A stretch of DNA of 64,000 bases, taken from contig JADCGR010000040.1 in assembly GCA_020248905.1 (NCBI GenBank), positions 62,001 through 126,000 of the forward strand. The letters are read 5' to 3'. The translations under genes and the position numbers were made by a program. Source of the DNA: Curvibacter sp. Its GTDB lineage: Bacteria > Pseudomonadota > Gammaproteobacteria > Burkholderiales > Burkholderiaceae_C. The notes under the pieces are model-generated. The model saw nothing but the letters and a program-made list of their open reading frames with translations. It was not told the DNA's origin and ran no database searches. Of this stretch, positions 19,006-28,972 are shown piece by piece; position 1 is the stretch's first letter; each line of letters begins with the position of its first letter.

Positions 19006-19881
19006 TCAACCCCCGGAGCGCTTGCGCTGCCAGGCCTGCAGGCCATTGATGATGAGCAGCAGGACGAAGGAAATCAGGAGCATGACGGTGGCCACGGCGG
19101 TCGCGCCTGCGTAGTCGTACTGCTCCAGCTTGCCGATGATGATGAGCGGCGTGATCTCGGAAACCATGGGCATGTTGCCGGCGATGAAGATGACCGAGCC
19201 GTATTCGCCCACCGCGCGCGCGAAGGCCATGGCAAACCCAGTGAGCAGCGCCGGCATGATGGACGGAAAGATCACATGCCGGAAGATCTGCCAGCGCGTC
19301 GCGCCCAGGCTGGTGGCGGCTTCCTCCAGTTCACGCTCGGCGTCTTCCAGCACGGGTTGCACCGTGCGCACCACAAAAGGCAGGCCGATGAAGATGAGCG
19401 CAATGACCACGCCGTTCGGATTGAAGGCCAGCTGGATGCCATAGGGCTCGAAGTACTGGCCTATCCAGCCATTGCCCGCCAGCAGCGCCGTGAGGGAGAT
19501 GCCGGCCACGGCGGTCGGTAGCGCAAACGGCAGATCGACGAGCGCGTCCACAATCTTCTTGCCGGGGAAGGAATAGCGCACCAGCACCCATGCCACGAGC
19601 AGGCCGAAGACCACGTTGACGAGCGCTGCGATCAGCGAGGCGCCGAACGTTAGGCGGTAGGAGGCCAGCACGCGCGGCGAAGTAACGGCCGCCCAGAACG
19701 CTTCCCAACTCAGCGTGAACGTCTTGAGGAAGAGGGCCGAGAGCGGGATCAACACGATCAGGCTCAGATAAAGCAGGGTGTAGCCCAGCGTGAGGTTGAA
19801 GCCCGGTAACACGCGCCGGGGCGCGCGCTTCTGGGGTGCTGCGACCGCCGGCAGCGTCGCGGCAAGGGTGGATGCACTCAT
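19006..19881 (-). CDS. cysT: Sulfate ABC transporter permease CysT
   Basis: Inner-membrane permease, 291 residues, six predicted helices, with the EAA-type motif [21 protein letters not shown]. It starts directly after the sbp stop codon and ends two bases before the cysW start, so the operon is tightly packed. Also called cysU in enterobacteria. Confidence 0.95.
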   Translation of the reverse strand: MSASTLAATLPAVAAPQKRAPRRVLPGFNLTLGYTLLYLSLIVLIPLSALFLKTFTLSWEAFWAAVTSPRVLASYRLTFGASLIAALVNVVFGLLVAWVLVRYSFPGKKIVDALVDLPFALPTAVAGISLTALLAGNGWIGQYFEPYGIQLAFNPNGVVIALIFIGLPFVVRTVQPVLEDAERELEEAATSLGATRWQIFRHVIFPSIMPALLTGFAMAFARAVGEYGSVIFIAGNMPMVSEITPLIIIGKLEQYDYAGATAVATVMLLISFVLLLIINGLQAWQRKRSGG

Positions 19882-20874
19882 TCAGCGGACCGTGTACAGC
19901 TGGTCGAACTTGCCGCCGTCGTTGAAGTGCACCTTCTGCGCCTCGCTCATCGATCCGAAGTAGTCCTGCACGGTGAAGAGCTTGATGGGCTTGAAGGCCG
20001 CGGCGTACTTCTTCAGCACAGCCTCGTTGCGCGGTCGGATGTTGTGCTTGGCGGCGATCTCCTGGCCCTCGGGGCTGTAGAGGAAATCCAGGTAGGCCTT
20101 GGCCTCGGCGGCCGTGCCCTTCTTGTTGACGGTGCGCTCGACGATGGCCACGGGGTTCTCGGCCACGATGCTGGCACTGGGATGGACGGCATCAACCTTG
20201 CCGGCGCCGAACTCCTTGTCCACCGACACCACCTCGGACTCGAAAGTCACGAGCACATCGCCGATGTTGCGCTGCAGGAAGACACCCGTGGCATCGCGTC
20301 CGCCACGCGCCAGCACGGGCACGTTCTTGTAGAGCTTGCTCACGAAATCGGCAGCCTCGGCGTCACTGCCGCCCTTGCTGCGCACATAGCCCCAGGCCGC
20401 CAGGTAGGCCATGCGGCCATTGCCGCCGGTCTTGGGGTTGACCACCACCACCTGCACGCCGGGCTTGATCAGGTCATCCCAGTCCTTGATGTTCTTGGGA
20501 TTGCCGTTGCGCACCAGAAACAGCATGGTGGACGTGGTGGGCGAGGCGTTGTTGGGGAAGCGCTTGGCCCAGTCGGCCGCCACGACGCCCTTGTCGGCGA
20601 GGAACTGCACATCGGTCGTGGTGTTGAAGGTCACCACGTCGGCTTCCAGACCGTCGGCCACGGCACGCGCCTGGGCGCTGGAGCCGGCGTGCGACTGGTC
20701 GACCTTGATGTCCTTGCCTTTGGTCTTCTTGTAGTGGGCAGCAAACGCGACGTTGAAGTCCTTGTAGAACTCGCGCGAGACGTCGTAGGAAACGTTGAGC
20801 AGGTTCTGGGCAGACACGAACGAGCTGAGGCCCAGGGCGAGGGCAGCGAGGGAGATCTGGAGCTTGGTTTTCAT
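19882..20874 (-). CDS. sbp: Sulfate-binding periplasmic protein
   Basis: Periplasmic sulfate receptor of the CysTWA importer, 330 residues with a Sec signal peptide (cleavage near residue 22, VSAQ). Family motifs are NVSYDVSREFYKDFN, SHAGSSAQARAV and NPKTGGNGRM. Its ATG overlaps the stop of the upstream hydrolase gene (ATGA). A second paralogue lies at 29599-30612, in the sulfonate operon. Confidence 0.94.
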   Translation of the reverse strand: MKTKLQISLAALALGLSSFVSAQNLLNVSYDVSREFYKDFNVAFAAHYKKTKGKDIKVDQSHAGSSAQARAVADGLEADVVTFNTTTDVQFLADKGVVAADWAKRFPNNASPTTSTMLFLVRNGNPKNIKDWDDLIKPGVQVVVVNPKTGGNGRMAYLAAWGYVRSKGGSDAEAADFVSKLYKNVPVLARGGRDATGVFLQRNIGDVLVTFESEVVSVDKEFGAGKVDAVHPSASIVAENPVAIVERTVNKKGTAAEAKAYLDFLYSPEGQEIAAKHNIRPRNEAVLKKYAAAFKPIKLFTVQDYFGSMSEAQKVHFNDGGKFDQLYTVR

Positions 20875-21485
20875 ATGGCGTACTGAAGCGGAAATGAAGA
20901 AAAAGAATCGGGAGCTGCGGGGACAGCAGTCTGCAGACCACCCTCCCCCACCAGAGACTGGAGCAAAGCCACGCCCAGAGGCCAGGGGCCATGGCCGGAC
21001 TCGACATTGATGTGGCCTCCATCGGGCACACGCACAAACTCGCTGCCCCAGTGGCGCGCGTAGGCGCCAGCCAGCCGGATGGGGCAGTAGGGATCGTTGC
21101 TGCTGGCCACCACGATGCTGCGGTAAGGCAGCACATCGCAGGGAACAGGCGCGAAATCCGCGAGCACCGCGCGGCGCTCGGGGTCGGCCGGCGCCACCAT
21201 CAGCGCGCCAGTGATACGCACCGCCGCGTCAGGTGGCAGATGACTCACCGCGATGCAGCCCAGGCTGTGCGCGGCAACCACGACTGGACCCGGCTGCGCG
21301 AGGATGGTGCGACGGATGCTCGCGACCCAGGCCTCCCGCGTCGGTAGCAACCAGTTGTCCTGCTGCACCCGCACGGTGCGCGCATAGCGCTCGGCCCAAA
21401 GGCTTTGCCAGTGGCCCGGCCCGGAATCGCGCCAGCCGGGAACGATCAGGATGTTCAACTGTTTGGACATGGATGGCTTGCTCAT
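20871..21485 (-). CDS. RBBP9/YdeN-type serine hydrolase
   Basis: Small alpha/beta hydrolase of about 204 residues. N-terminal IVPGWRDSGPGHWQ is typical of the RBBP9/YdeN family. The nucleophile Ser is in AAHSLGC, the acid probably the Asp in SSNDPYCP, and the His in GGHINVESG. It is the first gene of the sulfate-import operon, translationally coupled to sbp. Start: ATG at 21485 (an ATG at 21470 is possible; the frame opens at TTG 21494); no strong ribosome site. Members often sit next to sulfur genes, but the substrate is unknown. Confidence 0.85.
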   Translation of the reverse strand: MSKPSMSKQLNILIVPGWRDSGPGHWQSLWAERYARTVRVQQDNWLLPTREAWVASIRRTILAQPGPVVVAAHSLGCIAVSHLPPDAAVRITGALMVAPADPERRAVLADFAPVPCDVLPYRSIVVASSNDPYCPIRLAGAYARHWGSEFVRVPDGGHINVESGHGPWPLGVALLQSLVGEGGLQTAVPAAPDSFSSFPLQYAI

Positions 21486-21532
21486 TGCAAACAAGGGCTC
21501 TATTGTCCAAAGGGCTTATCCAATCTCCAACG

Positions 21533-21571
21533 AATAGTTTGGCGTTTGCTTATGTCACATTCCATATAAGC
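21533..21571. promoter_or_regulatory. Candidate CysB-like site upstream of the sulfate-import operon
   Basis: AT-rich island in GC-rich DNA about 50 bp before the hydrolase start. It contains AATAG-N11-CTTAT (21533-21553) and the perfect palindrome GCTTAT-N12-ATAAGC (21548-21571). GTTTGCTTAT resembles the site at 30687-30708 and known CysB half sites. Assignment to CysB/SsuR is inference. Confidence 0.35.
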
Positions 21572-21642
21572 ACCCCAGCGGCTGCGGCGAACGCTCCCCA
21601 AGCCCGCTGCGGCGTCGACCGCGTGGGCTCGGAGCGACATGC

Positions 21643-22917
21643 TCACAACAACGCGTCGGCCCAGATGTTGCGCGCCCACGAACGCGCGTACTGGCCCTCC
21701 AGCGCATTCGCCTGGGCCGACAGCCCGCCGGCGCCCTGCACGGCGACCAGCGTCTTCTGATCGGCGTTCCACTTGTGCACCGAGGCGACGTGAACGACGT
21801 CCTCGTCCGACACGAAGCTGTAGCAGGTGTTGGCGATGATGGGCTGCGGATTGACGGCTTCGCCCTTGATGAGGGCGATCACGGCGTCGGCAGCCACCTT
21901 GGCGTGGTTGTTGGCCATGAACCCGGACTTCGGCATGCCCGGGGCCGACAGCGTGGCGTCACCAAGCACATGGATACCGGGCGCCGCCGTGGACTCAAAG
22001 GTCTGGAAGTTCACACCGCACCAGCGGTTGTTCGCGGTGATCAGCTTGGCCGTCTGCGCAATGCGTCCGGCCTGCTGGGGCGGCACCACGTTGAGGACGC
22101 CAGCGCGGATGGTTTCGAACGAGGTCTCGATGGTGTTGCTGGCAGCATCCACCCGCACCAGCTCGCTGTTGGGACGGTATTCGATCAGCCCCGGATAGCG
22201 CTCGTTCCAGGCCTTGAGGAACAGGGCCCTCTTGGACACGAGATCGGGATTGGCGTCGAGCACCAGCACCTTGGAGCGCGGCTTGTGCTGCTTGAAGTAG
22301 AACGCGACCTGGGCGGCGCGCTCATAGGGGCCGGGCGGGCAACGGTAAGGCGCCCTGGGAATGTGCAGGGCGTAGACGCCACCGTCGGGCAAGGCCTCGA
22401 GCTGGCGACGCAGGGCCAGGGTCTGTGGGCCCGCCTTCCAGGCGTGCAGCACGCGCGCCTGGGCTTCCACGCTTTGCAGGCCGGGCAGCTGTTCGTACTG
22501 AAAGTCCACGCCGGGCGACACGATCAGACGGTCGTAGCTCAGCGTGTCGCCGCGGGCCAGACGCACGGTCCGCTTCTCTGCGTCAATGGACAGGGCCTCG
22601 TCACGCACCACTTTCACGCCGTACCTGCGCTGCAGCGTGCCGTAGCCCGTGGTGAGGTTCTCGATCTTCTCGGTGCCGCCGAGCACAAGATTGCTCAAGG
22701 GGCAGGAAATGAAGGCTGCCTCGCGCTCCATCAGCACGACTTCGATGTCCGGCGCCCACAGGCGCAGGTACTTGGCGGCCGTTGCGCCGCCAAAGCCGCC
22801 ACCAATCACGACCACGCGGGCGCTGGGCTTGCGCTCAAAGCTCGCGCAGCCGCTCAGGGACGCGGCGGCCAGGGCGCTGGCGGCCCCGAGGAAAAAACGT
22901 CGGTCTATCTTTTGCAT
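21643..22917 (-). CDS. FccB/SoxF-type sulfide dehydrogenase flavoprotein
   Basis: Periplasmic FAD protein of 424 residues, related to the flavoprotein subunit of flavocytochrome c sulfide dehydrogenase. The N-terminus has a Tat-like RRFFLGA stretch and hydrophobic core ending in GC. The FAD site is VVIGGGFGGATAAKYL. The Cys in ISCPLSN matches the position of the covalent FAD attachment. Cys residues in PYRCPPGPY and RWCGVN match the redox disulfide. It lies 12 bp after a monohaem cytochrome c gene, as in fccAB/soxEF. Likely role: oxidation of sulfide or related reduced sulfur to protect or recycle sulfur during sulfonate use. Confidence 0.85.
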   Translation of the reverse strand: MQKIDRRFFLGAASALAAASLSGCASFERKPSARVVVIGGGFGGATAAKYLRLWAPDIEVVLMEREAAFISCPLSNLVLGGTEKIENLTTGYGTLQRRYGVKVVRDEALSIDAEKRTVRLARGDTLSYDRLIVSPGVDFQYEQLPGLQSVEAQARVLHAWKAGPQTLALRRQLEALPDGGVYALHIPRAPYRCPPGPYERAAQVAFYFKQHKPRSKVLVLDANPDLVSKRALFLKAWNERYPGLIEYRPNSELVRVDAASNTIETSFETIRAGVLNVVPPQQAGRIAQTAKLITANNRWCGVNFQTFESTAAPGIHVLGDATLSAPGMPKSGFMANNHAKVAADAVIALIKGEAVNPQPIIANTCYSFVSDEDVVHVASVHKWNADQKTLVAVQGAGGLSAQANALEGQYARSWARNIWADALL

Positions 22918-22929
22918 GATGGATCTCGC

Positions 22930-23232
22930 TCAGCGTTTCTGGCGGGAGAAGAAATCGGCCAGACGTTCAAGCTCGGTGTCTGTGTAGCCCTTGGCATGCT
23001 GGTGCATGACCGTGGCGCTCAGCTGGTCGTTCTTGTAAGCCTTGAGCTTGGCAAGCAGAGCCTGCTTGTCCTGTCCGGCAATCGAGGGGATGGCACTGTT
23101 GCTGTTGCCGTGGGTGCCGTGGCAGGCAGCGCAGGACGCTGCCCAGACCTGGGCCTGGCGATCCTGCGCACCTGCTGCGGTGGCCGTGGCGAACAAAGCG
23201 AGTGCGAGCAGCTTGACGATGCGGCCGTTCAT
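22930..23232 (-). CDS. Class I cytochrome c (FccA/SoxE-like)
   Basis: Secreted monohaem cytochrome of 100 residues. It has a signal peptide ending near ATAAGAQ, haem motif CAACH, and a likely axial Met in TVMHQHAKGY. ATG at 23232 is chosen over an upstream TTG that would overlap the previous stop; this leaves a 5-bp gap to the TOBE gene. It is probably the electron acceptor of the adjacent sulfide dehydrogenase flavoprotein. Confidence 0.88.
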   Translation of the reverse strand: MNGRIVKLLALALFATATAAGAQDRQAQVWAASCAACHGTHGNSNSAIPSIAGQDKQALLAKLKAYKNDQLSATVMHQHAKGYTDTELERLADFFSRQKR

Positions 23233-23237
23233 GGCGG

Positions 23238-23453
23238 TCAAAGCTTGGCCAGCGACACTTCCGTGGCCTTCACGAGCGCCACCACATCACTGCCGGTCTT
23301 CAGCCCGAGGTCGTTGACCGAGCGCGTGGTGATGACCGAGGTCACGATGCCCCAGGGCGTCTCGACATCGACCTCGGACAGCACGTCGCCGCGGATGATT
23401 TCTTTGACTTTGCCGCGGAACTGGTTGCGGACATTGATGGCTTGGATGGACAT
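23238..23453 (-). CDS. ssuF: Small TOBE (molybdopterin-binding-like) protein, SsuF type
   Basis: A 71-residue single TOBE domain (VRNQFRGKVKEIIRGDVLSEV, then TSVITTRSVNDLGLKTG). It matches the Mop/TOBE family that binds oxyanions such as molybdate. In Pseudomonas putida a protein of this kind, SsuF, is the last gene of ssuEADCBF and is needed for growth on sulfonates. Position after ssuB supports the same name here. Confidence 0.8.
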   Translation of the reverse strand: MSIQAINVRNQFRGKVKEIIRGDVLSEVDVETPWGIVTSVITTRSVNDLGLKTGSDVVALVKATEVSLAKL

Positions 23454-23522
23454 GGTTTTCCTTTGAAGGGTGGTGAAGAAAATGCGGTGTGATGTTCGCC
23501 GGGGGCGGTTCTGGAGGCCTGC

Positions 23523-24329
<807 letters not shown>

Positions 24330-24339
24330 GGTGTCTTCC

Positions 24340-25242
24340 TCAAGTGGATTGGTAGCCGGGATGCCAGCGCAGCCAGAAGCGCTCCAGCGTCTTGGCCAGC
24401 ACATCGGCCAGCTTGCCGAGCAAGGCGTAAAGCAGGATGCCGACGAGCACGACGTCGGTCTGGAGGAACTCCCGGGCGTTCATGGTGAGATACCCGATGC
24501 CGGCTTGGGCGGAGATCGTTTCTGCCACGATGAGGATCACCCACATCAGGCCCAGAGAAAAACGCAGACCGACCAGGATGGACGACAGCGCGCCCGGCAG
24601 GATGATCTGCCAATAGAGCTGCCAGCGCGAGAGTCCGTAAGTGCGCCCCATCTCGATGAGCGCCGGGTCCACGTTGCGGATGCCATGGGACGTGTTCAGG
24701 TAGATCGGGAAGAAGACCGAGACCGAGATCAGGAAGAGCTTGGCGGTCTCGTCGATACCAAACCAGAGAATGACCAGCGGGATCAGCGCGAGGGCCGGGA
24801 TGTTGCGCACCATCTGGATCGTGGAATCCAGCAGGGCATCGGCCCAGCGCAGCGAGCCGGTGAGCAGGCCCAGCAGCAGACCGAGACCGCCGCCGATGGC
24901 CAGCCCGAGCAATGCGCGACCCGCACTCACCTGCACATGGGTCCAGAGCTCGCCGGATTGGGCCAGCGTCCACGCGGCCTGCACGACCTCGGTCGGAGCA
25001 GGCAGCACCCGCGTCGACAGCCAGCCCTGGGCGGAAAACAGCTGCCACAGCGACAGCAGGCTGACGGGAAGGAGCCAGGGAATGAGGCGCTTGGTCAGCC
25101 GCTTGAGTGCCGCCAGCACCTCGGCTGTGCGGCGAGCGTCGGCCGCGGCATCGACGTTGGGCTGAACCAGAAAGCCGAAGCCTGGCGCCTCGACAGTGGT
25201 GTCCACCGCGGCGATGGCCTCAGTGGCTGCGCTGCGTGTCAT
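24340..25242 (-). CDS. ssuC: Aliphatic sulfonate ABC transporter permease
   Basis: Inner-membrane permease of 300 residues with about six helices. It carries the SsuC/TauC EAA region [21 protein letters not shown]. The first 45 residues form a cytoplasmic extension. The start overlaps the stop of the VOC gene by 4 bp (ATGA). Confidence 0.93.
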   Translation of the reverse strand: MTRSAATEAIAAVDTTVEAPGFGFLVQPNVDAAADARRTAEVLAALKRLTKRLIPWLLPVSLLSLWQLFSAQGWLSTRVLPAPTEVVQAAWTLAQSGELWTHVQVSAGRALLGLAIGGGLGLLLGLLTGSLRWADALLDSTIQMVRNIPALALIPLVILWFGIDETAKLFLISVSVFFPIYLNTSHGIRNVDPALIEMGRTYGLSRWQLYWQIILPGALSSILVGLRFSLGLMWVILIVAETISAQAGIGYLTMNAREFLQTDVVLVGILLYALLGKLADVLAKTLERFWLRWHPGYQST

Positions 25243-25613
25243 GCCGCACCTCCATCCGCCTGCAGGGGTTCAAGAAACTCGAGGCCGTTTCCAGCCGGGT
25301 CCTGGGCGTAAAAGCGCAGATGCCCGGGCAGCACGCGCGATTCGTCAACCGCCAGACCTGCATCGGCCAGCCTTGCCCGCAGGCCCGGCAGGTTGCGCAC
25401 CTCCAGCGCCAGACGAGGCGCCCGCTGCGGCGGCCGCCAGCCCTCGACAGGCACCAGATCGATGCGTTGCGGACCAGCCCGGAAGCGCAGCGTCCTGCCG
25501 TCTCCCGGGTCCACCTCGGGCAGGCCCAGCAGCTCGGTGTAGAAATGGCGCAGCTGCGCGTGGCGTCCTGCCGGAAAGCCCAGCTGCACGTGGTTGATGG
25601 CGTGGATGCTCAT
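25239..25613 (-). CDS. VOC (glyoxalase-like) family protein
   Basis: A 124-residue vicinal-oxygen-chelate fold protein: HAINHVQLGFPAG at the start, FYTELLGLPEV, and DPAGNGLEFLEP at the end. Candidate metal ligands are the His in NHVQL and the Glu in LEFLEP. ATG at 25613 has GAGG upstream. It sits between ssuD and ssuC with a 4-bp overlap to ssuC, so it belongs to the sulfonate operon. Its reaction is unknown; handling the aldehyde released by SsuD is one possibility (inference). Confidence 0.82.
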   Translation of the reverse strand: MSIHAINHVQLGFPAGRHAQLRHFYTELLGLPEVDPGDGRTLRFRAGPQRIDLVPVEGWRPPQRAPRLALEVRNLPGLRARLADAGLAVDESRVLPGHLRFYAQDPAGNGLEFLEPLQADGGAA

Positions 25614-25625
25614 GGTCACCTCGGT

Positions 25626-26789
25626 TCAGCTTTGCGATGCCCGCGGCACATAGCTGTTGGCGACGACCTCGCCAAACGGACCGCTGAGCCGCGTGCCCGG
25701 CAGCGACTCCCGCACCTTGCGCGGCAGCAGCGGGAAGACCAGCTCGGCAAAGCGATAGGCTTCCTCCAGGTGCGGATAGCCTGAGAGTACGAAAGTGTCC
25801 AGCCCCAGGTCCGCGTACTCCTCGATGCGCGCAGCCACCGTCTTGGGATCGCCCACCAGCGCGGTGCCGGCGCCACCGCGCACCAGCCCCACGCCGGCCC
25901 AGAGGTTGGGGCTGATCTCCAGGTCAGCGCGGGTGCGCTTCTTGCCACCGGCATGCAGCGCGGCCATGCGGCGCTGGCCCTCGGAGTCCATCTTGGCGAA
26001 GGCGGCCTGGGCCCGTACCACCGTGTCGTCGTCGAGTCGGCTGATCAGCTCATCAGCCGCCTTCCAGGCCTGGTCCTCGGTCTCGCGCACCACAACATGC
26101 AGCCGGATGCCGAATCGCACGGTGCGGCCGTGCTTGGCGGCCCGCGCCCGCACATCGGCCACCTTCTTGGCGACCTCTGCCGGCGGCTCGCCCCAGGTGA
26201 GGTAGGTGTCCACCTGCTCGGCTGCCAGGTCGTGCGCGGCGTCCGAGGAGCCACCGAAATAAACGGGCGGATACGGCTGCTGCACCGAGGGGTAGAGCAG
26301 CTTGGCGCCCTTGACGCGCACATGTTTGCCATCGAAGTCGTAGGCCTCGCCGCGATGGCTGCGTGCGATGATTTCGCGCCAGACGCGGATGAACTCGGCC
26401 GAGGCCTCGTAGCGCTGCGCGTGGTCCAGCCAGACGCCGTCGCCCTCCAGCTCGGTCTGGTCGCCCCCGGTCACGAGGTTGACCAGCAGGCGCCCCTGCG
26501 AGAGACGGTCGAAGGTGGCGGCCATGCGCGCGGCCAGGGCCGGCTCGTGCAGGCCCGGGCGCACAGCCACAAGGAACTTGAGCTGCTTCGTCACCGGGAT
26601 CAGGCTCGATGCGACCACCCAGGGGTCTTCGCAGGAACGACCGGTCGGGATGAGCACGCCGTCATAGCCCTGGCTGTCAGCCGCGATGGCGACCTGTTTC
26701 AGGTAGTCATGGTTGACCTCGCGCGCGCCCTCGCTGGTGCCGAGATACCGGCTGTCGCCGTGGGTGGGGATGAACCAGAAAACTTGCAT
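25626..26789 (-). CDS. ssuD: FMNH2-dependent alkanesulfonate monooxygenase
   Basis: Bacterial-luciferase-type TIM barrel of 387 residues (usual SsuD about 380). It cleaves alkanesulfonates to aldehyde and sulfite using FMNH2 from SsuE and oxygen. Visible: [17 protein letters not shown] at the start, [29 protein letters not shown] and [18 protein letters not shown] at 26789 has GAAGGAG upstream. The sulfite product can enter CysI. Confidence 0.95.
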   Translation of the reverse strand: MQVFWFIPTHGDSRYLGTSEGAREVNHDYLKQVAIAADSQGYDGVLIPTGRSCEDPWVVASSLIPVTKQLKFLVAVRPGLHEPALAARMAATFDRLSQGRLLVNLVTGGDQTELEGDGVWLDHAQRYEASAEFIRVWREIIARSHRGEAYDFDGKHVRVKGAKLLYPSVQQPYPPVYFGGSSDAAHDLAAEQVDTYLTWGEPPAEVAKKVADVRARAAKHGRTVRFGIRLHVVVRETEDQAWKAADELISRLDDDTVVRAQAAFAKMDSEGQRRMAALHAGGKKRTRADLEISPNLWAGVGLVRGGAGTALVGDPKTVAARIEEYADLGLDTFVLSGYPHLEEAYRFAELVFPLLPRKVRESLPGTRLSGPFGEVVANSYVPRASQS

Positions 26790-26805
26790 GAACACTCCTT
26801 CGCTG

Positions 26806-27816
26806 TCAGGGGCGGGTGGCCTGGGCCAGACGCTGTGCATCCGGGCGCCAGACGATGTCAGCCACCGTGACCAACCGGGGAATCAGGCCGAGCTTGTGGA
26901 AGGCATCTGCCACGCGCTGCTGGTCGGCCACGGTCTGCGCCGTCAGCGGACCTACGGGTGATTTGGGCCGACGTTGCAGGAAGAGGCTGACCACGCCGGC
27001 GTCCAGCCCGCTGAAGTCGGCGATCAGCTTGATCGCCTCGCGGCGGTTGTCCTGGGCCAGGCGGTCGGCACGCGTGAGCTCCTCGAAAATCACCGCCAGC
27101 GCAGCGGGATGCTGGCTCACAAAAGGCCGCGAAGCGAGGTAGAAGGAGTTGTTGCTCGACAGGTTTCTGCCCGTCGCGAGCACGCGGGGCTGCACGGCCA
27201 GCTCGGTGGCGGCGTAGAACGGGTCCCAGATCGCCCAGGCGTCGACGCTCTTGCGCTCAAAGGCGGCGCGCGCGTCGGCCGGCGTGAGGTAGATCGGCTG
27301 GATGTCGGTCCACTGCAGACCGGCCTTGGCCACGGCCTGGACCAGCAGGTAATGCGCGCTGGAGCCTTTTTGCAGGGCGACCTTGCGGCCCTTGAGGTCG
27401 GCAAGGCTGCGCAGGGGCGAATCCTTGGGCACCAGGATGGCCGAGCTGTCGGGTTTGGGCGGCTCGGCGCCCACGTAGAGCAGGTCCTTGCCCGCCGCTT
27501 GCGCGAAGACCGGGGGCGAATCGCCCGTGAGGCCGAACTCGAGGCTGCCCACGGAGAGTGCCTCCAGCAGTTGCGGACCCGCCGGGAACTCGATCCAGCT
27601 GACCTTGCTGTTCGGGAAGCGCTTTTCCAGGACGCCCTGCTGCTTGAGGATGACGAGATTGACCGCCGACTTCTGGTAGCCAATGCGCAGCACCTCCGGG
27701 GCCTTGTCGCCAGCCGATTGCGCGCGGGCCCAACCCGGCATCAGGCCCCAGCTGGCGGCCGTGAGGCCCAGCACTTGCAGCAGACGCCGGCGCAGAGGAG
27801 AGATCGATGAACTCAT
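26806..27816 (-). CDS. ssuA: Sulfonate ABC transporter substrate-binding protein (SsuA paralogue 1)
   Basis: Periplasmic receptor of 336 residues in the SsuA/TauA family. A twin-arginine-like signal ([16 protein letters not shown]) ends at ARAQS, followed by [19 protein letters not shown]. Family blocks include [12 protein letters not shown] and [13 protein letters not shown] at 27816 has GGAG upstream. It is directly upstream of ssuD. Confidence 0.9.
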   Translation of the reverse strand: MSSSISPLRRRLLQVLGLTAASWGLMPGWARAQSAGDKAPEVLRIGYQKSAVNLVILKQQGVLEKRFPNSKVSWIEFPAGPQLLEALSVGSLEFGLTGDSPPVFAQAAGKDLLYVGAEPPKPDSSAILVPKDSPLRSLADLKGRKVALQKGSSAHYLLVQAVAKAGLQWTDIQPIYLTPADARAAFERKSVDAWAIWDPFYAATELAVQPRVLATGRNLSSNNSFYLASRPFVSQHPAALAVIFEELTRADRLAQDNRREAIKLIADFSGLDAGVVSLFLQRRPKSPVGPLTAQTVADQQRVADAFHKLGLIPRLVTVADIVWRPDAQRLAQATRP

Positions 27817-27830
27817 GATGTGCTCCTTGC

Positions 27831-28859
27831 TCATCGGCCCGGGTTCCACGCCGCCTCGCGCACGACGATGGCCTTGGGAATCAGCTTGAGATCAAAGAAC
27901 GCGTCGGCCACCTTCTGCTGCTCGGCCAGCACGGCATCGCTCACGGGAACCACACCGTACTGATAGCGGCGCAGGTTGACCTCGACGATGTCGGCGTCCA
28001 GGCCCTGCAGCGGGGCGATGATCGCAGCGGCCTGCTTGATGTTGGCCTTGAGCCACTTGCCCTGGGCCACCAGGTCGGCAAACAGCGCCTCGATGACCTC
28101 CGGGCGCTTCTCGACGTAGGAGCGCTCGGCCAGGTAGTAGGCGTAGTTGTTCACCACGCCCTTGCCGTCGGCGAGGATGCGCGCACCGATCTGCTTTTCG
28201 GCCGCGGCCAGGAAAGGATCCCAGATGACCCAGGCATCAACGGCGCCACGTTCAAAGGCGGCGCGCGCGTCGGCCGGCGGCAGGAAGACGGGCTGCACGT
28301 CGCTGTATTTCAGGCCATTCTTTTCAAGCAGCTTGACCAGCAGGTAATGGACGTTGGAGCCTTTGTTGAGGGCGATCTTCTTGCCCTTGAGTTCGGCGAC
28401 GGACTTGATCGGAGAGCCTTTGGGCACAACCACGGCCTCGGCCTCGGGCGCTGCGGGATCGTTGCCGATGTACACAAAGCGTGCACCCGCGGCCTGGGCG
28501 AAGATGGGAGGCGCTTCACCCACAAAGCCGACGTCCACGGAGCCCACGTTCAGGCCCTCAAGCAACTGCGGACCCGCCGGGAACTCCACCCACTTCAGGC
28601 TCACGCCCAGAGGGGCCAGACGCTTTTCCAGCGTCCCCTGCGCGCGCTGGAGCACAAACAGGCTGGCCGACTTCTGGAAGCCGATGCGCAGCTCACCCTT
28701 GCCCTGCGCCTGGGCGACGGGCAGGAGCAGCAGGAAATTGATCAGCAGCACGCCGGCGACGAGGCCGATGGCGGCGAGCGCGCTATAGAAAAGCTCCGAC
28801 CACCACGATGGGTCGGCATCGTGCGGTTCGAACGGGGTTTGCGTGTGATGTGTCGTCAT
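27831..28859 (-). CDS. Sulfonate ABC transporter substrate-binding protein (SsuA paralogue 2)
   Basis: A second SsuA/TauA-like receptor, 342 residues, in tandem with paralogue 1 (14-bp gap) and sharing [27 protein letters not shown] and VDAWVIWDPF. The N-terminus is unusual: about 23 polar residues, then a long hydrophobic helix ending at VAQAQG. It may be an uncleaved anchor or a long signal peptide. Two receptors with one permease/ATPase set suggest a wider sulfonate range (inference). Confidence 0.88.
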   Translation of the reverse strand: MTTHHTQTPFEPHDADPSWWSELFYSALAAIGLVAGVLLINFLLLLPVAQAQGKGELRIGFQKSASLFVLQRAQGTLEKRLAPLGVSLKWVEFPAGPQLLEGLNVGSVDVGFVGEAPPIFAQAAGARFVYIGNDPAAPEAEAVVVPKGSPIKSVAELKGKKIALNKGSNVHYLLVKLLEKNGLKYSDVQPVFLPPADARAAFERGAVDAWVIWDPFLAAAEKQIGARILADGKGVVNNYAYYLAERSYVEKRPEVIEALFADLVAQGKWLKANIKQAAAIIAPLQGLDADIVEVNLRRYQYGVVPVSDAVLAEQQKVADAFFDLKLIPKAIVVREAAWNPGR

Positions 28860-28918
28860 GAAGATGTCCTGGCTGGTGCGCGGGCAAGACCCTGCCTGCT
28901 CCGGCGCACGGAGATTGC

Positions 28919-28965
28919 AAAAAAGAGAGGGAGTGCGAGGGCGCAGCGGCGAAGCGTGCTGCGCC
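28919..28965 (-). terminator. Hairpin plus T-run between ssuE and the second ssuA
   Basis: The stem GGCGCAGC/GCTGCGCC (28940-28947 and 28958-28965) lies just after the ssuE stop. On the minus strand a six-T run (28919-28924) comes 15 bases later. The distance is long for a classic terminator, so partial termination or attenuation inside the operon is possible. Confidence 0.35.
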
Positions 28966-28972
28966 GGAGTCT

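Noticed and set aside
17105-19114. 669-codon plus-strand frame
   Set aside because: Antisense to cysA/cysW; the minus-strand frames are unambiguous ABC transporter genes.
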